A DNA stretch of 64,000 nt from Candidatus Andeanibacterium colombiense (lineage in GTDB: Bacteria > Pseudomonadota > Alphaproteobacteria > Sphingomonadales > Sphingomonadaceae): the NCBI GenBank assembly GCA_029202985.1, contig CP119316.1:3149001-3213000 (forward strand), in the 5' to 3' direction. The translations under genes and the position numbers were made by a program. Below, in pieces: positions 60,068 to 64,000 of this stretch. Within the stretch, counting starts at the first letter, position 1. Each line of letters begins with the position of its first letter. The notes beneath the pieces are model-generated. The model was not told where the DNA came from and did no database searches. It saw only the letters and a list, made by a program, of their open reading frames with translations.

Positions 60068-62953
60068 ATGTATTCGAAATCGAAAGCCGCCATCCGTTTC
60101 ACCGCCCTGCTCCTCGGCGGCGGTGCCATTTCCGGGCTCGCGCTGAGCGCGGCGCCGGCCTTCGCCCAAGCCGCCGAAGGGACCCTTGGCGGCACCGTAA
60201 CCCAGGCGGGCAACGGCGCGCTGCTGGGCGGGGCAACCGTGCGGATCGTCGAAACCGGGCAAACCGCGGTGACCGACACGCAGGGCTCTTACCGTTTCGG
60301 CAATGTCGTGCCGGGCAGCTATACCGTCACCGTCGATTACCTCGGCTTCATGCCGCAGTCGGAGCAGGTGACGCTCGCGCCGGGGGCGGCGCTGCGCCAC
60401 GATGCCGCGCTGGGCGAGGATAGCGGCGCGATCGTCGTCAGCGGGCAGCGCGCGGCGCAGGCCAGGGCGCTCAGCGTGCAGCGCGCGTCCGACAACACCC
60501 GCAACGTGGTCTCGGCCGACCAGGCCGGCCGCTTCCCCGATTTCAACGCGGCCGAGGCTTTGCGCCGCGTGCCGGGCGTCTCGGTCCAGCGCGAGGTCGA
60601 TGCGGGCGAGGGCCGCTACATCTCGATCCGCGGGCTCGATAGCGGGCTGAACAACACGCAGATCAACGGCATGAACGCCGCCCAGCCCGAGAAGGAAAAC
60701 CGCCGGGTTCCGCTCGACATGATCCAGACCAGCGCGCTCGCCTCGATCACGGTCCACAAGACCCTGCTGCCCGACCAGGAAGCCGACGGCATCGGCGGCG
60801 CGGTGGTGCTCGAGACCGCGACCGCGTTCGATTATCGCAAGCCGGTGATCGATCTGACGGTGAGCGGGTTCTACCACGATCTCGCGGGCAAGGTCGAACC
60901 GATGGTGCAGGGCACGCTCGCGACGAAGTTCGGCGACAACGACCAGTTCGGCATCCTCGTTTCGGGCGCCTGGTCCAAGCGCAAGACGCGCGGCTTCGTG
61001 TTCTACCAGGACGAGGATTACATGAGCTACGTGGAGGATGAACCCTCCAGCGGCGTGACCCCGTACCAGTACCATCAGACCCGCTACGACAATGACCGCG
61101 AGAACATCTCGGGCAACCTCGCGCTCAACTGGGCGCCGAGCGATGCGACCCAGTTCACCTTCAAGGGCAGCTACAACCGCCTGCACGACAAGGAATTGAG
61201 CCATGCGCTCTATTTCGAAGGCGGCACGGACGAATATGACGACGACGGCAATCTGATCCTGACCGAGCCCGGCACCGCCAACATCTTCAACCAGTACGAA
61301 GAGACGATCCTGACCCAGCAGAGCTACGTGCTGAGCGGGATCACCCACACCGGCGGGTTCACTTTCGAATACGGCGCCGGCTATTCGGCCGGCAAGCGCA
61401 CCGAGCCGTTCGACAACGAGGTGGCCTTCACCAAGCAGCTCGAAAGCAATCTGTTCGATTACGATTTCTCCGGCAAATTCCCGGTACCGAACCTCACCGC
61501 GAACGACATCGCGGCGATCGCCGATCCGGACGGCTACGAGCTCGGCTATAACGACATCGACATCGACGATTCCAAGAACACCCGTTATTCCGCGCATCTC
61601 GACGTGACTTACGAGCCGTCGGGGTCCTGGCTGCAGATGATCAAGTTCGGCGCGAAGGCGGAACGCTCGCGCAAGATCCTGTTCGAAGGCAACGTTATGG
61701 ATCTCAGCGGCCCGCTGACGCTGAACCAGTTCGGCACCGGCGAGCTGATCGACACCGGCGTCGTCGGCACGCCCTATGCGCCGTTCCTCTCGCTGAACCT
61801 TGATAATCTGATGGACTGGCGCAACTATTCGCAGCACCTCGTCGATACCAATTCCGACTTCGAGAACGGCTATGTCGAAGACGGCGCGATCCCGATCGAC
61901 GGCGACAGCTACACCAGCGACGAAGACACCTATGCCGCCTATGCGATGGCCAAGGGCGCGTGGGACAAGCTCGAGGTGATCGGCGGCGCGCGGTTCGATT
62001 ACACCAGGGTTTCCGCCGACAATTGGGAAGCGCTGGAGCTGGAAGGCGAAGATCCGGTCTTCACCAAGATCAAGAGCACGGCCAGCTACACCAACATCCT
62101 GCCGCGCCTGCAAGTCAATTATCGCGCGTCGGACAATTTCGTGGTGCGGGGTGCGTTCTACACCTCGATCGCGCGGCCCGAGCCGCTGTATATGTCGGGC
62201 GCGATCTCGATCGAGGAGGATGACGGCGAAGTCGACGTCGAGATGGGGAATCCCAACCTCAAGCCGTCTTATGCCTATAATTTCGATCTCAGCGTCGAGC
62301 GTTATTTCGGTTCGATCGGGCTGATTTCGGGCGGGGTCTATTACAAGAAGATCAAGCGCTTCATCTTCAGCGGCACCGCGCCGGAGACCGAAGGCGACCT
62401 TGAGCGGTTCGAGAACGATCCGCGCCTGGCCGGCAAGACGATCGACGACGTGGTTACCTATACCAACGGCAAGAACGCCGACATCTACGGCATCGAATTC
62501 AACCTGGTGAAGCAGTTCACCGAACTGCCGGGCGCGCTGGGGGGGCTTGGCATCTATGCCAATGCGACCTTCCAGCACAGCAAGGCGGACGCCGGGATCG
62601 AAGGGCTGCCCGACGGCGATTTCTTCAACGCGCCGAACACGATCTTCACCGGCGCGCTGACCTACCAGAAATACGGCATCGAAGGGACGTTGGCCTATAG
62701 CTGGCGCGACAAGCAGGCGGTGAGCTTCTCCAGCTACAACACCCGCATCGTCGAACAGGCCTATGGTTCGCTCGATGCGCAGCTGCGCTACACGGTGGTG
62801 CCGGGGGTGAAATTGTTCGTTAACGCGGTCGATGTGCTGAACAGCGGCAAGAAGCCGATCGTCGACCAGCGCTACGGCGAAGGCAGCCCCTATCTGCAGG
62901 GCGCGACCTACACTGGCCGCACGATGACCTTCGGCATCAACGCCTCGTTCTGA
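60068..62953 (+). CDS. TonB-dependent receptor with carboxypeptidase-regulatory-like domain
   Basis: This 961-residue outer-membrane protein has a signal peptide (ISGLALSAAPAFA|QA) and a carboxypeptidase-regulatory-like domain (about 38-115, GTLGGTVTQAGNGALLGGATVRI). The plug domain (AEALRRVPGVSVQREVDAGEGRYISIRGLDSGLNNTQINGM) and a 22-strand barrel ending in aromatic Phe (TFGINASF) follow. The C-terminal Phe is the outer-membrane signature. It imports a substrate using TonB energy. It is followed five bases later by PhoX, suggesting uptake of a phosphorylated compound or its product. Confidence 0.93.
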   Translation: MYSKSKAAIRFTALLLGGGAISGLALSAAPAFAQAAEGTLGGTVTQAGNGALLGGATVRIVETGQTAVTDTQGSYRFGNVVPGSYTVTVDYLGFMPQSEQVTLAPGAALRHDAALGEDSGAIVVSGQRAAQARALSVQRASDNTRNVVSADQAGRFPDFNAAEALRRVPGVSVQREVDAGEGRYISIRGLDSGLNNTQINGMNAAQPEKENRRVPLDMIQTSALASITVHKTLLPDQEADGIGGAVVLETATAFDYRKPVIDLTVSGFYHDLAGKVEPMVQGTLATKFGDNDQFGILVSGAWSKRKTRGFVFYQDEDYMSYVEDEPSSGVTPYQYHQTRYDNDRENISGNLALNWAPSDATQFTFKGSYNRLHDKELSHALYFEGGTDEYDDDGNLILTEPGTANIFNQYEETILTQQSYVLSGITHTGGFTFEYGAGYSAGKRTEPFDNEVAFTKQLESNLFDYDFSGKFPVPNLTANDIAAIADPDGYELGYNDIDIDDSKNTRYSAHLDVTYEPSGSWLQMIKFGAKAERSRKILFEGNVMDLSGPLTLNQFGTGELIDTGVVGTPYAPFLSLNLDNLMDWRNYSQHLVDTNSDFENGYVEDGAIPIDGDSYTSDEDTYAAYAMAKGAWDKLEVIGGARFDYTRVSADNWEALELEGEDPVFTKIKSTASYTNILPRLQVNYRASDNFVVRGAFYTSIARPEPLYMSGAISIEEDDGEVDVEMGNPNLKPSYAYNFDLSVERYFGSIGLISGGVYYKKIKRFIFSGTAPETEGDLERFENDPRLAGKTIDDVVTYTNGKNADIYGIEFNLVKQFTELPGALGGLGIYANATFQHSKADAGIEGLPDGDFFNAPNTIFTGALTYQKYGIEGTLAYSWRDKQAVSFSSYNTRIVEQAYGSLDAQLRYTVVPGVKLFVNAVDVLNSGKKPIVDQRYGEGSPYLQGATYTGRTMTFGINASF

Positions 62954-62957
62954 CGCC

Positions 62958-64000
62958 ATGTTCTCCAAGCAGCGCGCCGCCCTGGTCCGTGGGATAGTCC
63001 GCAACGACAAGGGCGGCGCGCGCCCCTATCGCCCGCGCAGCGACGCGCCGCCGGTGTCGCAGGTGATCGATCGGCGCGCGTTCCTGCTCGGCGCGGCGGG
63101 TGCGGCGGTCGGCACCGCATTGGGGCTCGGGGCGGAAGTGAAGGCCGCCGAACTGGGGGCGGAGGCCGGGCTCGATTACGCGAAGGACCAGGCGTTCGAC
63201 TTCGCCGAGATCAAGCTGGAGGCGCGCGCCTACGACATGCTGCCCGAAGGCTACAAGCGCCAGGTGGTGATGCGCTGGGGCGATCCGATGTTCGACGACG
63301 AACCCGATTTCGATTTCAAGAAGCAGTCGGCCCGCGGCGCCCGCCGACGGTTCGGCTACAACAACGATTACACCGCCTTCATGCCGCTGCCGCATGGCAG
63401 CCGGTCGTCAGAACGCGGGCTGCTGGCGGTGAACCACGAATATCCGATCCCGCAGCTGATGTTCGCCGGGCTGGCGGGGAACCGGGTGGCGGAAGACATC
63501 ACCCGCGAGCAGGTCGATATCAGCATCGCCTCATGCGGCCATTCGGTGGTCGAAGTGCGCCGCACCGGCGATGTGTGGGAAGTGGAGCGGGGCAGCCCCT
63601 ATAATCGCAGGATCACCGCCGACACTCCGATGCGGATCGGCGGCCCGGCCGCGGGCCATCCGAAATTGCGCACCAGCGCCGACCCGACCGGCCGCGCGGT
63701 GCTGGGCACGCATGACAATTGCAACGGCGGGATCACCCCCTGGGGCACGATCCTGACTTGCGAGGAAGGCTCGGCCGATTTTTTCGCCGGCACGGTCGAG
63801 ACCCATCCCGACCGCGCGCATATGGAACGCAACCATTACGAAACATCCGCCCACGGCCGCTATGGCTGGGCGCGGTTCCACGAACGCTTCGATTTCGACC
63901 GCGAGCCGAACGAGCCCAACCGCTTCGAATGGGTGGTCGAGATCGATCCCTTCGCGCCCGACGAACCGGCGGTGAAACGCACCGCGCTCGGCCGCTTCGC
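62958..64000 (+). CDS. phoX: PhoX-family alkaline phosphatase, cut by the window edge
   Basis: About 347 residues are visible. The N-terminus has a twin-arginine signal (IDRRAFLLGAAGAAVGTALG near 37-56) preceded by a polar lead. The PhoX/DUF839 region follows: DYTAFMPLP, RGLLAVNHEYP with the metal-binding Glu, LGTHDNCNGGITPWGTILTCEE and HGRYGWARF. PhoX enzymes are periplasmic calcium/iron phosphatases exported folded by Tat, which release phosphate from organic esters. It forms an operon with the TonB receptor, five bases away. The C-terminal part lies outside the window. Confidence 0.9.
   Translation, partial: MFSKQRAALVRGIVRNDKGGARPYRPRSDAPPVSQVIDRRAFLLGAAGAAVGTALGLGAEVKAAELGAEAGLDYAKDQAFDFAEIKLEARAYDMLPEGYKRQVVMRWGDPMFDDEPDFDFKKQSARGARRRFGYNNDYTAFMPLPHGSRSSERGLLAVNHEYPIPQLMFAGLAGNRVAEDITREQVDISIASCGHSVVEVRRTGDVWEVERGSPYNRRITADTPMRIGGPAAGHPKLRTSADPTGRAVLGTHDNCNGGITPWGTILTCEEGSADFFAGTVETHPDRAHMERNHYETSAHGRYGWARFHERFDFDREPNEPNRFEWVVEIDPFAPDEPAVKRTALGRF

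Noticed and set aside
60002..63010. A 1002-codon open frame on the minus strand opposite the TonB receptor
   Set aside because: High-GC codon bias keeps the opposite frame open. The plus-strand protein has a complete signal, plug and barrel, and the antisense translation has no domain.

Overview
The window is a high-GC stretch of alphaproteobacterial chromosome, most likely from the Sphingomonadales (Erythrobacter/Sphingomonas-like). This is inferred from the gene families: cyanophycin genes, a TonB-dependent receptor beside PhoX, a single bifunctional Rsh, MlaA and VirB-type genes. No rRNA gene is present to fix the taxon.

Region 1 (1-7.7 kb): a minus-strand gene leaves the left edge. Divergent from it is a compact operon for cyanophycin, the Asp-Arg polymer used as a nitrogen store: cphA synthetase, an isoaspartyl peptidase, cphB cyanophycinase, a SAM methyltransferase, an SRPBCC protein and a zinc alcohol dehydrogenase. 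Overlapping GTGA/ATGA start-stop junctions link the first four genes.

Region 2 (7.9-33.8 kb): an accessory island with IS6-type sequences at both edges and a decayed copy inside. Its core is a VirB-like type IV secretion locus (virB3-B4-B6-B8-B9-B10-B11 plus two VirB2/TrbC-like pilins). No virD4, virB5, virB7 or relaxase is seen. On each side, pointing outward, lies a module made of a secreted Calx-beta protein with an N-terminal YD repeat, then Rhs/YD-repeat protein(s) ending in an Rhs core and a variable tip, then a small cytosolic protein in the immunity-gene position. In the left module the Rhs shell is split into two separately exported polypeptides. In the right module it is one 1485-residue chain. 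A secretion system framed by two polymorphic-toxin-like modules is the most interesting feature of the window.

Region 3 (33.8-39.7 kb): a lipoprotein and a trypsin-like serine protease, then an integrative module (HTH protein, large serine recombinase, truncated ParB-like gene) that ends next to a tRNA-Ser(GGA) gene.

Region 4 (39.7-64 kb): ordinary chromosome. It holds a zincin-like protein, a cyclophilin, DUF1905, a VOC protein, Rsh, an Hsp70/J-like/DUF805 operon, an aminotransferase, an XRE regulator with a membrane protein, a MarR regulator divergent from a quinone-oxidoreductase-like gene with a strong inverted-repeat operator, MlaA and a GlcG/HbpS protein. These are followed by a four-gene signalling cluster (CHASE3 hybrid kinase, CheR, CheB, response-regulator kinase), a DEDDh exonuclease-like gene, a TonB-dependent receptor and a PhoX phosphatase cut by the right edge. 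Palindromic GAGACCCC-type repeats lie in two intergenic gaps.
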